A stretch of 64,000 nt of DNA from Ampullaceana balthica (Eukaryota; Mollusca; Gastropoda; Lymnaeidae), in the NCBI GenBank assembly GCA_944989445.1, contig CALYLW010000040.1, positions 1,302,818-1,366,817 of the forward strand, in the 5' to 3' direction. The notes beneath the pieces were generated by a model, which did no database searches, was not told the origin of the DNA, and was given only the letters and a program-made list of their open reading frames with translations. The position numbers and the translations under genes were made by a program. Shown piece after piece: positions 34,493-64,000 of this stretch. Positions within the stretch are counted from its first letter, which is position 1, and each line of letters opens with the position of its first letter.

Positions 34493-35850
34493 TAGGGGTC
34501 TACCGATATGCATTTTTGCCAATATTGCCGATACCGATATTTTTTTGCCGATATGAGTACTTGTTAAGACAAAAACCAGCGGTCATATTTGATGACGACA
34601 TTCTTAAATTTATCACTCGTAATTATTTATCTTTCAAATTAGGGGACTAACGATATTCATTTTTGCTGATATTACCATTTTTTCCCTATATGAAACTTGA
34701 AAGCCGATATGAGTACATGTATTTGTTGGGACAAAAACCAGCGGTCTTATTTGATGACGTCATTCTTAAATTTATCACTCCTAATTATTTATATTAGGGG
34801 TCTACCGATATGCATTTTTGCCGATATTTTTTCCCGATATGAGTATTTGTTAAGACAAAAAACAAAACAAAAAAAAACAGCGGTCATATTTGATGACGTC
34901 ATTCTTAAATTTATCAATCGTAATTATTTATATTTTGTAATTTAGGGGTCTACCGATATGCATTTTTGCGGATATTACCGATATTTTTTTCCGATATGAG
35001 TATTTGTTAGGACAAAAAAACAACAACAGCGGTCATATTTGATGACGTCATTTGTAATTTTTTATATTTTATAATTTAGGGGTCTACACTCTACCGATAT
35101 CCAGTTATGCCCTTATTACCGATTTTTTTTCTTCCCCGAATCGAAGTTTCTGATGTGTTTACAAGTTAAAGATCATGATCTACATAGGACTCATGACAAA
35201 ACGAACCGTCCTTTATGAAAATGTACAAGAAAATTTAGGTACTCCTTTTGAAACTTCAACTTTTGACTCATAATTATTAATTCTAACCAATAGTTTAATG
35301 ATTTAATGGCTTTTGCACAGGCTGCACACGGCCGCCTTTTATGAATGAAACAATGCGAACAAAGCAATAGTAAGAGAGCGAAATGAGGTTGAAGGATGAA
35401 ATGTTGCCCATGACAAAAAATCTGCACACGGTACATTTTGTTATTCCATACGAAACGAAATGTTTTAGAAATCTGCGATTCTGCGTGCATCTTTGCTATT
35501 AGAGCAATTACGTGAACATAATGTTTACAAGTTATCCATTTATTAGAGCAATTACGGTATACTTTGCATCGGCACTATTTACACAGTATTTCCGAGCATA
35601 GGAAAATCGGCCGATACCTAAAAAATATCATAGCACTTGGCACACTGTATCGTGGCTGTAGATATTAATACTAGGACTCTTTTGGCTATTTCAATACCGG
35701 TATCGATATATTAATTTGTCGAGATATTGTAAATCTAAATGATAGTTGTTTTTTTTTGGGTCAAAATATCACTTATTATGAAATATCGGTGACGTCAATA
35801 TCGGGACCTTTACATGCTACCGATACCTTGATATCGGTGCCGATATCCTA
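34493..35850. mobile_element. hAT element with internal tandem units
   Basis: Left end TAGGGGTCTACCGATAT; the right end reversed starts TAGGATATCGG. Flanks ATATAGCC (34485-34492) and CTATAGCC (35851-35858) match at 7 of 8. The left half repeats a ~145-bp unit (starts near 34493, 34641, 34797, 34945, 35079), each opening with GGGGTCTACCGATAT-like sequence; several include TGATGACGTCAT. 35165-35470 is a dispersed repeat also found reversed at 53735-54010. Confidence 0.7.
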
Positions 35851-36680
35851 CTATAGCCTCACCTTGCTCTTGTCCAAGAGTTGAGCCAATTAGTTAATTA
35901 ACTGGTGGTGTATTCTGTTGGTAGATGTTTTACTAACATTTATCAAGGGCAACCAACCAACCTCAGTGAACCTTTCACTACCTATGTAATTCTACCAACA
36001 ACAATACAAAAAACCCACAACTTCTTTGAATTATTATATGAAATTGTCATAACAACCGTGCAAAGAGATGATCTATTCATAAACTTTATATATCCATTTT
36101 GACCTTTCCGTCTATACACTTCTTCTTGATTATTACTCTAATCCCGTAGGGACTTAATCTTTTTATTCGTTAGCGTTGAAAAAGTTCAAGTAATCCATGT
36201 TTCAGTCATCAGTGATAAGAATTAAGAAATGTTTAGGGGCCTTGAAACATATTCTTATTGACTTTGATACATGCATTTTTTTCCATCATATTGGAGTTGA
36301 AGGCCTTTTGGCCTCAACAATCCTGTATTACCTTCCTTCACGTTTTCTCAAACTTTATTTGTTTATCTTATTGGCCTCTTTAGAAGATGCTTGCATAGAT
36401 TAGGAAATACATTGAGATTTTACCTGACTGTCAGAGGTTTAGCACCCTAGATGCTTAAGAATATAATTGTTTTTGTTTTTTCAAATTCATATCTAACTAT
36501 TGGACCTCAGTAAGAACACATCTTTCAATTTCAGCTTCTTCTTCTTAAGTATATCTGAATAATCAGTAGTTAAATTTCAATACAACTTTCTAAAAGTAAT
36601 GGTAGTTGATTGTGGTTATTTGAGACAAGCCATATAGTTAGAAAGAATAACTGAAATATATCTATATTAATGCAGTAATT
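35851..36680. other. no gene recognised
   Basis: AT-rich DNA between the hAT ending at 35850 and the 3' end of the minus-strand small membrane-protein gene. Short open frames at 35905-36102 and 36197-36403 have no recognisable motif. Confidence 0.4.
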
Positions 36681-36740
36681 CAATTTATTAATGATAATGT
36701 TAACATGTAGTATGCAACAACAAAAAAGTGGGAAAATCAA

Positions 36741-36941
36741 TTATTTGTATGTAACATCACTTTTTACATCTGTTAGGGTAGACTTTTGATGCCGTTTCTC
36801 AAAAATGGCTTTTGCTTCTGATTCCAACTGCATCAAGTTTCTTTTCTCTAAGTAAGGTTTTAGAGCGAACAGGTAGACAGCAGAACCTCCAACGATAGCA
36901 CCAAATGTAATTACGAAAGATAATGGTATCTTGGGTGCCAT
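36741..36941 (-). CDS. small single-pass membrane protein, 66 aa
   Basis: Minus-strand ORF of 66 residues plus stop, with good start context (AAG before ATGG). Residues about 8-27 are hydrophobic and glycine-rich (SFVITFGAIVGGSAVYLFAL); a charged tail containing KPYLEKR follows. On the minus strand a TTTGTTTCAG acceptor ends near 36970, about 30 nt before the ATG, suggesting a spliced 5' UTR. An AATAAA (read as TTTATT near 36683) lies about 60 nt past the stop. Basic N-terminus, Gly-rich membrane span, Tyr-x-Phe and a proline resemble the PIGBOS1-like neighbour at 38828-39070. It may be a distant paralogue, or a SMIM-type mitochondrial protein. I do not recognise it firmly. Confidence 0.5.
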   Translation of the reverse strand: MAPKIPLSFVITFGAIVGGSAVYLFALKPYLEKRNLMQLESEAKAIFEKRHQKSTLTDVKSDVTYK

Positions 36942-37144
36942 CTTAATTGTTGAATTTAAGAACTTGGCTGAAACAAATTTTATTGTACAAGATAGAATAG
37001 AGCAATTAAAGTTAAAGTAATTTTTATTTACACATAATAAAATAATATTTAGCTTAATCTAAATTAAAAATTATCAAGATTTGCATGTTTTGCAGTAATG
37101 CTGGTTCAACGGGAGTGGTAAAATTCCAAAAAGTTAGCACTGAT

Positions 37145-37717
37145 CAAGGCCGTACCCAGACTTTTTTAAGGGGGTTCGCAAACTTGTCGCGAAGGCTAAG
37201 ATAAGACAAACCTCTCATAGCGAGCACCTCTCATAACGGGATTTTCGCATAACGAGCAACATTTTTATGGAAAAAGTTGCTCCCTTAACGAGCGAAGATA
37301 TGCATAATGAGTGACCCAGAAAGGGAAACTCCCTGTTTCCTGAAAATTTGTTAGTGAGCGGGCACTTCCGCCCTGATATATTATTTTGTGTTAAGCACTC
37401 GGTCTGTTAGCGTATTGTTTTCGTGTGTGATCAATCGTTTTTACAAATTTTGTTATAAGATGATCACTAGGTTTAAAGCATAAATGCTGCAGTGTGTGTA
37501 TACCACCAAAGGGGCCTCTCGCAGAATATGCGTTTGAACTCCTGAGACAGCGTCTGATATAAATGCAGCGCCATCATAACACTGGCCCCTCATATTCTGT
37601 AGTGGGATCCCCAAATCTCTCAATAATGTCAAGATCTATTTTTTACCCAAAATAAGGGCACACATTCGCTAAAGGGGGTTCATTCGAAAGTACGAACCCC
37701 CCCTGCGTACGGCCATG
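37145..37717. mobile_element. DNA transposon, 573 bp, 15-bp terminal inverted repeats
   Basis: Left end CAAGGCCGTACCCAG; the right end, read in reverse, is CATGGCCGTACGCAG (13 of 15 identical). G- and C-runs lie next to the ends. No clear target duplication is seen (CTGAT occurs on both sides). An internal stretch (37205-37330) with repeated CTCATA(G/A)CG(A/G)G resembles the end of a nested mariner-type element. Confidence 0.55.
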
Positions 37718-38780
37718 CTGATGGTATTCTCATAATAATACTAAAATATAAGAAGTGAATAATATTGAAGAATGTTGTAAATCAAGGATAAAGCCCTAAT
37801 AAAGAGGATGACGTAAAAAAAAATGACTTATTTGATTTTGGTCGATTTTAATAATTATATTTACTAAATTACTTTATTTATGATAAAAAGTTTTTAAAAA
37901 AAAATTAATTCTATACCCAGGCGTGTATTTTATTTAGTGCTTAAGTAAAAGTTTAAATTACTTGTAAATTGTAAACAATTATCAATATGAAAAATTTTAT
38001 AGTTCATAGTGTCCTGTGGCGCCTTATACCTATGGCTATGGGCTATGATATGACTATATTATAGTCTAAAGCAATGATGGCCAAATGGGGCTCGTGAGCC
38101 CTAATGGCCCTAAGTGCTTCAATGCGGCTCTCAATATTTTTTCAAATTTTTAAAATGAAATGGCTCTCAGTTATTACTGGTGTGGCCACCCTTGGTCCAC
38201 AGTCTTTATGAACTTTATCGACTATTTTTTAAGTTAACTTCAATCAATCACCAGTGATTTGCCATTTGACAATAATTGACAATGGCAATGGGACTACAAT
38301 TAATAAATTATTAACTACAACTAAAAATAAAGTCGACTAAAGCAAAGAGAACGATGCGCTCAACTATTTACATTGTTGTTAATAAGTTAATGTTATGACA
38401 GAGCGAGGCTTACTTCCAAGAATGAAATGTATTTTTACACTTGAAAAGGGAATAAATGCAATTATTTTATCCATAAACATAATTAAGGCTTAAGACTTAA
38501 GGTTGTAGTTTTAGGCAATTTAGGGTCTGGGTTAGGTAAAATTGTCTATTTTTTAAATTAAAATAGAAAAAACAAACAAATAAAGCAGCCAAAAATACCA
38601 TATATTTATATTGAGCGCACCTTTCTTTTTGCTTACCAATAATCAATATAATAATTTTAAAAAATATGAATAATCAATAATAATAATAATAATAATAAAG
38701 TAAAGTAAAGTAAGTTAAAGTCTAACTTACATCTGACGTTGAATTTATAAGCTACGTCGTAACGCTTAATTAATAAACTG
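37718..38780. other. intergenic AT-rich DNA, decayed hAT end, microsatellites
   Basis: 38066-38200 (GATGGCCAAATGGGGCTC and nearby GCGGCTCTC, ATGGCTCTC) resembles hAT ends of the GGCAAACTGCGGCTCG type but is too decayed to bound. (AAT)n lies at 38675-38697, followed by GTAAA repeats. No coding sequence is recognised. Confidence 0.4.
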
Positions 38781-38827
38781 CCTATGATATTTTATCGGAC
38801 TCAGTAATCATCACTTGCGAAATCAGA

Positions 38828-39070
38828 CTAGAGTCTAGAGTCAGTTTTATTTTTAATATTGTTTTTGTCCAGTTCGGACTGCTGCAGCAACTTTTCTGAG
38901 TTCTCTTGATTTTTACTTTGATTATGTTGACGTTGAGCTCGTAATAGAGGATCGAAAATATAGATTCCACTTGCAACACCCAGGACTGCTGTTATCAGAT
39001 ATACAGAAATTGGCATTCGACGTTTAATTCTAATTCGCATGACTTTATTATGGAGAAAATGTTTCTCCAC
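38828..39070 (-). CDS. PIGBOS1: PIGBOS1-like small single-pass membrane protein
   Basis: Minus-strand ORF of 80 codons. Translation may start at the first Met or at internal Met11 or Met19; starting at Met11 gives a length nearer the roughly 54 residues I recall for human PIGBOS1. A short basic segment (RIRIKRR) precedes one hydrophobic segment, VYLITAVLGVASGIYIF, then a polar Gln/Asn/Lys-rich tail. The pattern VLGxAxGxYIFxP is the feature I associate with PIGBOS1, a mitochondrial outer-membrane microprotein that contacts the ER. It lies head-to-head with the CCDC177-like gene, and another small membrane-protein ORF lies about 1.9 kb downstream on the same strand. The assignment rests on one short motif; another mitochondrial single-pass microprotein is possible. 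Confidence 0.5.
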   Translation of the reverse strand: MEKHFLHNKVMRIRIKRRMPISVYLITAVLGVASGIYIFDPLLRAQRQHNQSKNQENSEKLLQQSELDKNNIKNKTDSRL

Positions 39071-39504
39071 AAAGCATATTATTACTATTTTACTCTTAAA
39101 ATTACAACTTTATTATTACTAGGAGCCGTGACCTTCTGAAATCGAAAGCGGATAAGGCTCGTGTGCTTTTTTGATGAAACAATTCAACAAAACAAATAAC
39201 ATTATATACATTCATACTTATAAAACATTCTTGTAATTAAAATTAAATTAGTTAAATATATTACAATTTAATAATAAAAAAATAAATTTTAATTTTGAAT
39301 TATTCATCAGGAATTAATTTAAATAAATAAATAAATATATTTGTACTGATTTCTAGTAACTAGTTTGTCATTTTTAAGGGGTTATTGTTGTAAAATAGCT
39401 TTATAACTCGTTGCTCTATGTTTTCATAAGTAACTTAAAAATCATGTGCAAATGATTTTGAATTTTATCACTTAAGTAATTAAAAACATATCTCTTTGTG
39501 AATA
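39071..39504. promoter_or_regulatory. putative bidirectional promoter interval
   Basis: This 434-bp gap separates the ATG of the minus-strand PIGBOS1-like ORF (39070) from the ATG of the plus-strand CCDC177-like gene (39505). The two genes are divergent, so both upstream regions must lie here unless a 5' UTR intron extends further. The sequence is AT-rich apart from a mixed-composition patch at 39121-39180. I see no clear TATA box or initiator. The call rests on gene arrangement only. Confidence 0.4.
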
Positions 39505-57952
<18,448 letters not shown>

Positions 57953-57955
<3 letters not shown>

Positions 57956-58085
57956 ATCTCAGAACATCCCCAGGAGATTTTCTAAATGATCTCAGAACAT
58001 CCCCAGGAGATTTTCTAAATAGATCTCAGAACATCCCCAGGAGATTTTCTAAATAGATCTCAGAACATCCCCAGAGATTTTCTGC
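57953..58085. repeat. 34-bp tandem repeat over the CCDC177 stop codon
   Basis: About 3.5 units of AAATAGATCTCAGAACATCC plus CCAGGAGATTTTCT; one unit is 2 bp shorter. The stop codon TAG (57953-57955) falls in the first unit, so the array begins at the end of the coding region and forms the start of the 3' UTR. Confidence 0.85.
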
Positions 58086-58533
58086 CTTATTTTATTTCCC
58101 TTTTTACACTGTGATAAAGTAAACATTACATTCAAAATGATTTTTGCTGTTTGCTGGTTGCATGAGATGATGACATATGACACAAGATGACAGATGGGAT
58201 GTTTGTCAGTGAGACTCTAGACCGTTATTTATACGAGGCAGGTCAAAAAACGATCAGTTATACACAATGGAGATTTGGAAAGTTTATCAGATAACATTTC
58301 AGAGGAAGGTATTTTTTTTAAATATATGTATTATTCACCCTGTTCAATTGTGATGTCTCATTTGAATTGAAAAAAACTAAATATAGAAATGGTCTGTAGG
58401 GATAGAAATGGTTTACAAAATCACAATTAAATTAAACTACCAGGTAACTTCCCTTGAGCCAAATGTGAATCGCATCTAGAGAACTTTGCTTGTATGCTTG
58501 CGTTTGACTGCACATAATTGACTGCAAGAGTTG

Positions 58534-58830
58534 ATGTCTGTCACCTGATATCCTTGTAGTACGCTTGATGTCTGTCATCTGACATCCTTGTAGTACGCTT
58601 GATGTCTCATCTGACATCCTTGTAGTACGCTTGATGTCTGTCACCTGACATCCTTGTAGTACGCGTGATGTCTGTCATCTGACATCCTTGTAGTACGCTT
58701 GATGTCTGTCACCTGACATCCTTGTAGTAAGCTTGATGTCTGTCACCTGACATCCTTGTAGTACGCTTGATTTCTGTCACATGACATCCTTGTAGTACGC
58801 TTGATGTCTGTTATAATGATATCCCTGTAT
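58534..58830. repeat. 34-bp minisatellite, about 8 units
   Basis: Unit CTTGATGTCTGTCACCTGAC plus ATCCTTGTAGTACG, with minor substitutions and one short unit. Located downstream of the CCDC177-like gene. Confidence 0.9.
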
Positions 58831-59262
58831 TACACTCGTTATGTCAAGATAATCTCACACAGATCACTAGCTTGTTGTTGAGTGAAAGGTAATTTATGGT
58901 CTGTAGTTTATGTTTCCATAACTATGTACTGTGAAAAATTGTAAATTTTTTATTGAAATATTCATGTGTATCTGTATGTGTATCTGTGTAGATCCTTAAA
59001 TGAAGTTTCAGATCAATCTCAACACTGCAAGTTTCATTTATAAACCGTCCATAAAGTTCTCCTCTGTTAGGCAGCAGCTCTAATAGGGATGTCAATATTG
59101 TTGAAAAATGTTGCCCGGGTACCCGTCAAAATTTCGAACGGGTACCCGGGTTACCTGATCGAAACATGGAATAATTTTCCCCCGCCATGACCGCTATACA
59201 ATGCTCCCTAGCTACTTTCCATGCACCTAATTTCACACAGTAGCTACACGGCCGACGTCTTA

Positions 59263-59646
59263 GGGGTCCTATATAAATGACATCGAGTGATTTTGGCTGA
59301 TTTTTACCGTCACAGGTTGTCACAAAAACTTAGAGCCCCCTCCAATATGACGTCACAAAGCTTTGGGCCCACTCCCATAAAAGCCGTACTTCCTTTATGA
59401 AAATGAGCATGTGTCAAATAACTTTATTGTCATTTAAGTTTGTATTTAATGTGAAGTTGAACTCTAAAAATCGCTACACGCTTAAGTCCATATAAAACGT
59501 CATTAGATAAATTGTAAGGAATCAAATATTTCAGGTGCGCGTTTTGATGTGACGTCACATTTATTCTTAAACACATAACTCCCCCTCGTCACAAATGTGT
59601 GACCCTTTCCTCCCCTGGATGTGTAACGTCATTTATGGACGGGACC
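59263..59646. mobile_element. PIF/Harbinger-like MITE with TTA duplication
   Basis: Starts GGGGTCCTATATAAATGAC and ends GTCATTTATGGACGGGACC, flanked by TTA on both sides. A duplicate of the host sequence near 59905-59930 (GACGTCTTACTCATCTTAC) shows the unoccupied site. It has a TGACGTCA palindrome near 59551. The 3-bp TTA duplication and GGG-starting ends suggest PIF/Harbinger. Confidence 0.7.
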
Positions 59647-60095
59647 TTATCCATCTTACACTGTTAGTAACTAATTTATTGACTTTAAAAACTTACAAAT
59701 TTTGGTGTATTATTAAAATCAGTTTTTGGGCAAGGCACATGCTGTAATGAACACACTAAACAATCCAATGGAGGGAGGAGGAAGGGGGGGATAGATAAAC
59801 AACATCGATAATCGTAAACCCAATGTCGGCGTATTTCAAAGATCGAAGTTAGTGTCAAAGAAGGGGTGTTTTTATTAACAAAATCAAACACGCCTCTTTC
59901 ATCTCTATGTCGACGTCTTACTCATCTTACACTTTTACTAACTATTTCATTTGTTAACCCTAAGAACTGACAACCTTGTACGCATTATTAACATCAGTTT
60001 TTCTAGGTCAACACGTGTTAACGAACACAAGAAACACAAGCGAATGGAAAGGGTGCGGTTATAGTATAGGAGTGGATGGGGGAAATGGGGTAGAT

Positions 60096-60282
60096 CAGTG
60101 CTTCTCAAACTTTTTAGTATTGCGGACCGGCAGGAATTTTTCCATTGCACCAGGGACCGGTTAACTATTTTCACTGTACTGACATGGTGGTGAAATGTCC
60201 TTTCTTGGTAACTTCTGCAGACCGGCATCGGATGGCCCTGGTACCGGCACCGGTCCGCGGACCACCACTTTGAGAAGCACTG
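60096..60282. mobile_element. 187-bp hAT-type MITE
   Basis: Ends CAGTGCTTCTCAAAC and TTTGAGAAGCACTG, with exact duplication GGGTAGAT at 60088-60095 and 60283-60290. Reverse orientation of the same family as 55468-55655. Inserted in the second unit of a tandem duplication inside the 59084-60798 hAT. Confidence 0.87.
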
Positions 60283-60828
60283 GGGTAGATAATTGGTATC
60301 AATCGATAGCCCAATGTCGGCATATTTCAAAGCAATGTTAGTGTCAAAGCAGGGATGGGTGTTTTATTAACAACAACAAACACGGCCTCTTTCATCTCTG
60401 TAAAGTCCATCCTTATTTTTGGCAGAGGAGCAGAGGAGTTTTGTTTTCTTTATATAATTCATTGAAAGAATCCAGATTTTCTTGTGTTTGCGATTTGTTT
60501 CATTTTCAGAGAAAACATGTATCAAAATACATTGTGGTTTGTCGAGACCGTATTGTATTTCCCGTTGACAGATAGTTCTCCTTAGATGTATTTCACAGCA
60601 ATAATTTGAAGAAAAAAAAATCATTTTATAAATAGTTTCGCGAGCTTTAAATTAAACACAAAAAGCCGCATGCGAGCTGAAGTTTAGTTAATATTGACAT
60701 TGAAGCCACATTTTCACGGGTACCCGGGCGGAATTTTAGTACCCGGGTAATCTCACGGCAACGGGTACCCGGGTCCCGGGTACCCGTTGACAGGCCTAAG
60801 CTCTAACAACCAGGGGACCACTGTAAAA

Positions 60829-61133
60829 CTAGGTTGAGTTATGCAACTATCACACTGACTGTAAAACTAGGTTGAGTTATGCAACTATCACACTGACTGT
60901 AAAACTAGGTTGAGTTATGCAACTATCACACTGACTGTAAAATTAGGTTGAGTTATGCAACTATCACACTGACTGTAAAACTAGGTTGATTTATGCAACT
61001 ATCACACTGACTGTGTAACTAAGTTGAGTTATGCAACTATCATACTGACTGTGTAACTAAGTTGAGTTATGCAACTATCACACTGACTGTGTAACTAAGT
61101 TGAGTTATGCAACTATCATACTGACTCTAAAGC
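60829..61133. repeat. 38-bp minisatellite, about 8 units
   Basis: Unit CTGTAAAACTAGGTTGAGTT plus ATGCAACTATCACACTGA; later units carry TGTAACTAAG instead of AAAACTAGG. Confidence 0.92.
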
Positions 61134-61261
61134 TTTTAAACATTTAGTTCAAATGTAAATTATTGCTTGTGATAGTAATTAATATTCAGATTTTTCTTTA
61201 TGGTAAAAAATACTGATTGAAGCAAAGTGATTGAATCTTTTGTCAGTGCTGAAATGAATGA

Positions 61262-61336
61262 CATGATAATGTCAGGATAATGACAGGATAATGACAGGAT
61301 AATGACAGGATAATGTCAGGATAATGACAGGATAAC
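61262..61336. repeat. 11-bp tandem repeat
   Basis: Six to seven copies of AGGATAATGAC, with AGGATAATGTC variants. Confidence 0.85.
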
Positions 61337-61339
61337 TTT

Positions 61340-62400
61340 AATTTCTGAGAATCTTAATGTTTGATAATGTGGAGACATGAATAATTGTAATATAATTTAG
61401 AGAATCATTTATTATAATTATCAATACATTTAATATAGGTTTTTAAAAAAATTTGTACTAATAAAATATTTCTGTACAAACATTTCTCACAGTTTCTGTC
61501 TTATATGATCATACACCTAATTGTCAATTCCATTGTTTTAAGTAATTAAATCAAAATTCACTCATTGTTCACCCTGAACAGAGAAGCTCTCCCCTTAACA
61601 AAGGAAATATTTCTACATATAAAACGGGAAAAATAAATGAAAACAGAAAACTTTTAAAAGTGTTTTAAGCAGGAAATTGAAGAAATTTAATCCCAACAAG
61701 AAAACACGAAGAATTTTTAGACTCTTTGAGCTCAGTGGATAAAAATATTATCTTTTTAAATGTTGTATTGAGATTATCTTCTTTCATTTTTATTTCTATA
61801 ACTTGTCCTTGCTGTACATCTCGGGAGGGGGAAGTGGGGATGGGGATCACTGAAGCAAAGATCACGGTGAGTGAACAGTGAGTTGATAACTTTAGTGGAA
61901 GTTTCAAGTCAAAACAATTATGAGAAAGCTCTTCAAGAGATGCAAGTTTAAGAAATCTTCAGTGAAGCTATTGAGATACACAAGCAGCTAGAGAGGTAGT
62001 CTAGCTATTTTTTAAAGAGTTGGAAATGGTTTTGACAACGTTAAACAAAACGGCGTCAATGTTCCAGATGTTAAACCAGTCGAGCAAATAATTCTTTAAA
62101 AAAATTAAAAAAATTAATATTTAAAAAAAAGTTGACCATTTTGCAGGTAAATTTTTTGGCACATTGAGGTTATAGACATTACTGAATTTTAAAAAAATTC
62201 ACACGGATTATAATGAAAGGAATGAAATAATTTATTTTTTAAAAAAATGACGAAATCATGACGTAAATATTTAAAGATATTTATTTTTGGAGTCATGCGC
62301 ACATATTTTATTGGCTAAGAATAGAAGGCAGGAAGTGCACATCAAAGCACGTCTTCAGTCTGCAGAATTGTTTATATTGATAGAGATGAGAGTAATGGGG
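61340..62400. other. no gene recognised
   Basis: AT-rich DNA containing only the G-rich motif at 61823-61846. The minus-strand open frame 61665-61907 has no recognisable domain. Confidence 0.4.
61823..61846 (+). other. G-quadruplex-type motif
   Basis: Four G runs separated by one to four bases: GGG-A-GGGGG-AAGT-GGGG-AT-GGGG. It stands out in AT-rich surroundings. No gene is recognised next to it. Confidence 0.5.
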
Positions 62401-62407
62401 TTAGCTT

Positions 62408-62640
62408 GGGACTGGGCGGTTAACAGGGGTCGAGGAATGGGGGGTTAACAGGGGTCGAGGAATGGGGGGTTAACAGGGGTCGAGGAATGGGGGGTTAACA
62501 GGAGTCAAGGAATGTGGGGTTAACTGGGGTCAAGGAATGTAGGGTGAACAGAGGTCTAGGTATCTAGGGTTAACAGGGGTCGAGGAATGTGGGTTATCAG
62601 GGGTCTAGGAATGTGGGTTAACAGGGGTCGAGAAATGTGG
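62408..62640. repeat. 25-bp G-rich minisatellite, about 9 units
   Basis: Unit GGGGTTAACAGGGGTCGAGG plus AATGG. Each unit contains two runs of four or more G on the plus strand, so the array could form G-quadruplexes. Confidence 0.88.
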
Positions 62641-62644
62641 GGGA

Positions 62645-64000
62645 TGGAAAGTCTCCATAAAAGCCACTTTCCCCCTATTATCCGAGTCAAATTTTTGGGC
62701 AACTATAGAGGGGAATCTCGACCCGCCAACAACAAAAATCACGCTTTCCTGAAACGTTAAAGAATTTTAAGGCGAAAGCTTAAAACCACTTCCCTCGTTT
62801 CAGAACGCAGAGGGGAGACAAAAACAATTTAATAATTCTTCCAATTATATATTTTCAACGTTCTGAGTGATCTGCCATTATTTAAACCAATAACTGTTTT
62901 TATGAAATATATTTCAACGATTTGGTTTCTGAGAAGAGAGAGTATAGTCTGTGTGATTTGTTAAATTATAAGTTAAAATTCAACTACATTCTTTTGCGCA
63001 ATTCTTTTTACAAAAAAAAAGCATTGAACTAGCAAGAAAATAAACAATCGCCTCATCTAGTCGCGTATCGCACCATCTAGTTTAATACCATCGCATCCCA
63101 TCTTATATCATCTTATCATTCACGAAAGAGCGCCGAGACACACGCCAAAATCTGACAACTTACTTGAGCGCCAATAAATGGAAGATAGAGAATTGAATCA
63201 AGGTAGTACCTAAGAGATAGGATACTCACACCGCTATTTCATTTTGTGGTTGGGGGGGGGTATATTTTGGGTGTACCACAAAAATATGTCCTGATCGCAT
63301 TATATTACAACTATATTACTAGATTAATACTCCACTGGCGTAGCCCCACTCATTGAACGAATAGGTGAGCCAGCGCTCTCAATTTGAGACAGGTTGCTGT
63401 ATTAAGTTTAGATATAAATCTATGTTTATACAATGGGAAACCCCACTGTCTTGACACATGGCCACTTGTCTTTTCTAAAAGGAAATTTTACAATACTAAC
63501 ACTACAAGGGGAAGAAACTGACTGCTTTCCGCGTGTACTCTCGTGCGGGGGGCGCGGGGGGGTTGTTGCGATATTTGTAAACACATAGGAGTGTGTGGTC
63601 TTATAAAATACAACATTTTGAGATTAGAAATTACCGAAATATACTCGTTCTAAAGCCGACTTTTTAAAAACAAAATCTAGGGGAAAATGTCGGGGGTCGG
63701 CTTACGAGCGGGTCAGAGGTGATTTCTCTATGTACATTGAAAATCGGTGATGTTATTGTAGATCATCAAGGTCATTTTCTACATTCTACAAGATCCCACT
63801 GCTCTCTCAGAAGCTGTAAAATATGATGAAACATCTGCACTTACCTTATTTAATCATTTAATTATTTTTGTGAATGTTTTAATAAATTGTTTTACAATTT
63901 TTTTTCAGCAACGAATTTAAATGTACGCGCTTTCGCCACTGTTTACCAAAGAAAAAAATACCGGTAACTCTTGCCTAAAAAATAGCATTAAGACAAAGAT
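62645..64000. other. no gene recognised
   Basis: Mixed AT-rich sequence with G runs near 63247 and 63546. The stretch 63640-63720 (TCTAAAGCCGAC to GTCGGCTTACGAGC) looks like paired ends of a decayed DNA transposon. A TTTTTTTTCAG acceptor-like site lies at 63900-63909, but the following frame closes quickly. Confidence 0.4.

Larger units (their letters stand above)
59084..60798. mobile_element. hAT element, 1.7 kb, with nested MITEs
   Basis: Left end TAGGGATGTCAA, right end TTGACAGGCCTA, and an exact 8-bp duplication AGCTCTAA at 59076-59083 and 60799-60806. GGGTACCCG palindromes lie near both ends. Inside are a Harbinger-like MITE (59263-59646), a tandem duplication (about 59650-60410) and a hAT MITE (60096-60282). 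No transposase frame is recognised. Confidence 0.85.

Noticed and set aside
37145..37717. Assignment to hAT by target duplication
   Set aside because: Flanks GCACTGAT and CTGATGGT share only CTGAT out of register, so the superfamily was left open.

Overview
This is a 64-kb piece of an AT-rich metazoan nuclear genome. Genes are split by GT-AG introns. Two conserved animal genes can be recognised (a CCDC177-like coiled-coil gene and the last coding exon of UQCR11), and most of the remaining DNA is decayed transposons. Gene structure and the mix of transposons suit an invertebrate. A mollusc, perhaps a heterobranch gastropod, is my best guess, but nothing here proves the phylum.

Layout. 1-7.2 kb: short minisatellites, CAGTGGCG-type hAT termini, a LINE reverse-transcriptase fragment and unassigned AT-rich DNA. 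7.2-19.3 kb: one old DUF4371-type hAT transposon on the minus strand, cut into five pieces by later insertions. Most of these keep recognisable 8-bp target-site duplications, and several insertions carry further insertions. 20.3-21.4 kb: a BED-type hAT holding a nested TTAA-flanked (piggyBac-type) MITE. 21.9-22.15 kb: a tRNA-derived SINE. 23.68-24.36 kb: last coding exon and 3' UTR exon of UQCR11. 25.2-35.9 kb: a LINE RNase H fragment, several more hAT elements, PIF/Harbinger-like MITEs and a foldback element. 36.7-39.1 kb: two small minus-strand genes for single-pass membrane proteins, one of them PIGBOS1-like. 39.5-58.0 kb: the CCDC177-like gene, 17 inferred coding exons on the plus strand, which starts head-to-head with the PIGBOS1-like gene 434 bp away. 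58-64 kb: minisatellites and a 1.7-kb hAT with nested MITEs.

The most unusual structure is inside the CCDC177-like gene. Intron 45918-52372 is almost filled by two minisatellites: 39 units of 29 bp that begin at intron base 3, then exactly 199 units of 25 bp with no net length drift over 5 kb. Intron 55846-56850 also begins directly with a 27-bp minisatellite. Units of both donor-anchored arrays combine a branch-point-like motif with a downstream CAG, so they resemble small 3' splice sites.

The host genes shown have no evident pathway in common. UQCR11 belongs to respiratory complex III, PIGBOS1-like proteins sit in the mitochondrial outer membrane, and the role of CCDC177 is poorly known. 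Coordinates and splice sites were derived by hand from the sequence; family names rest on remembered motifs and were not searched against a database.
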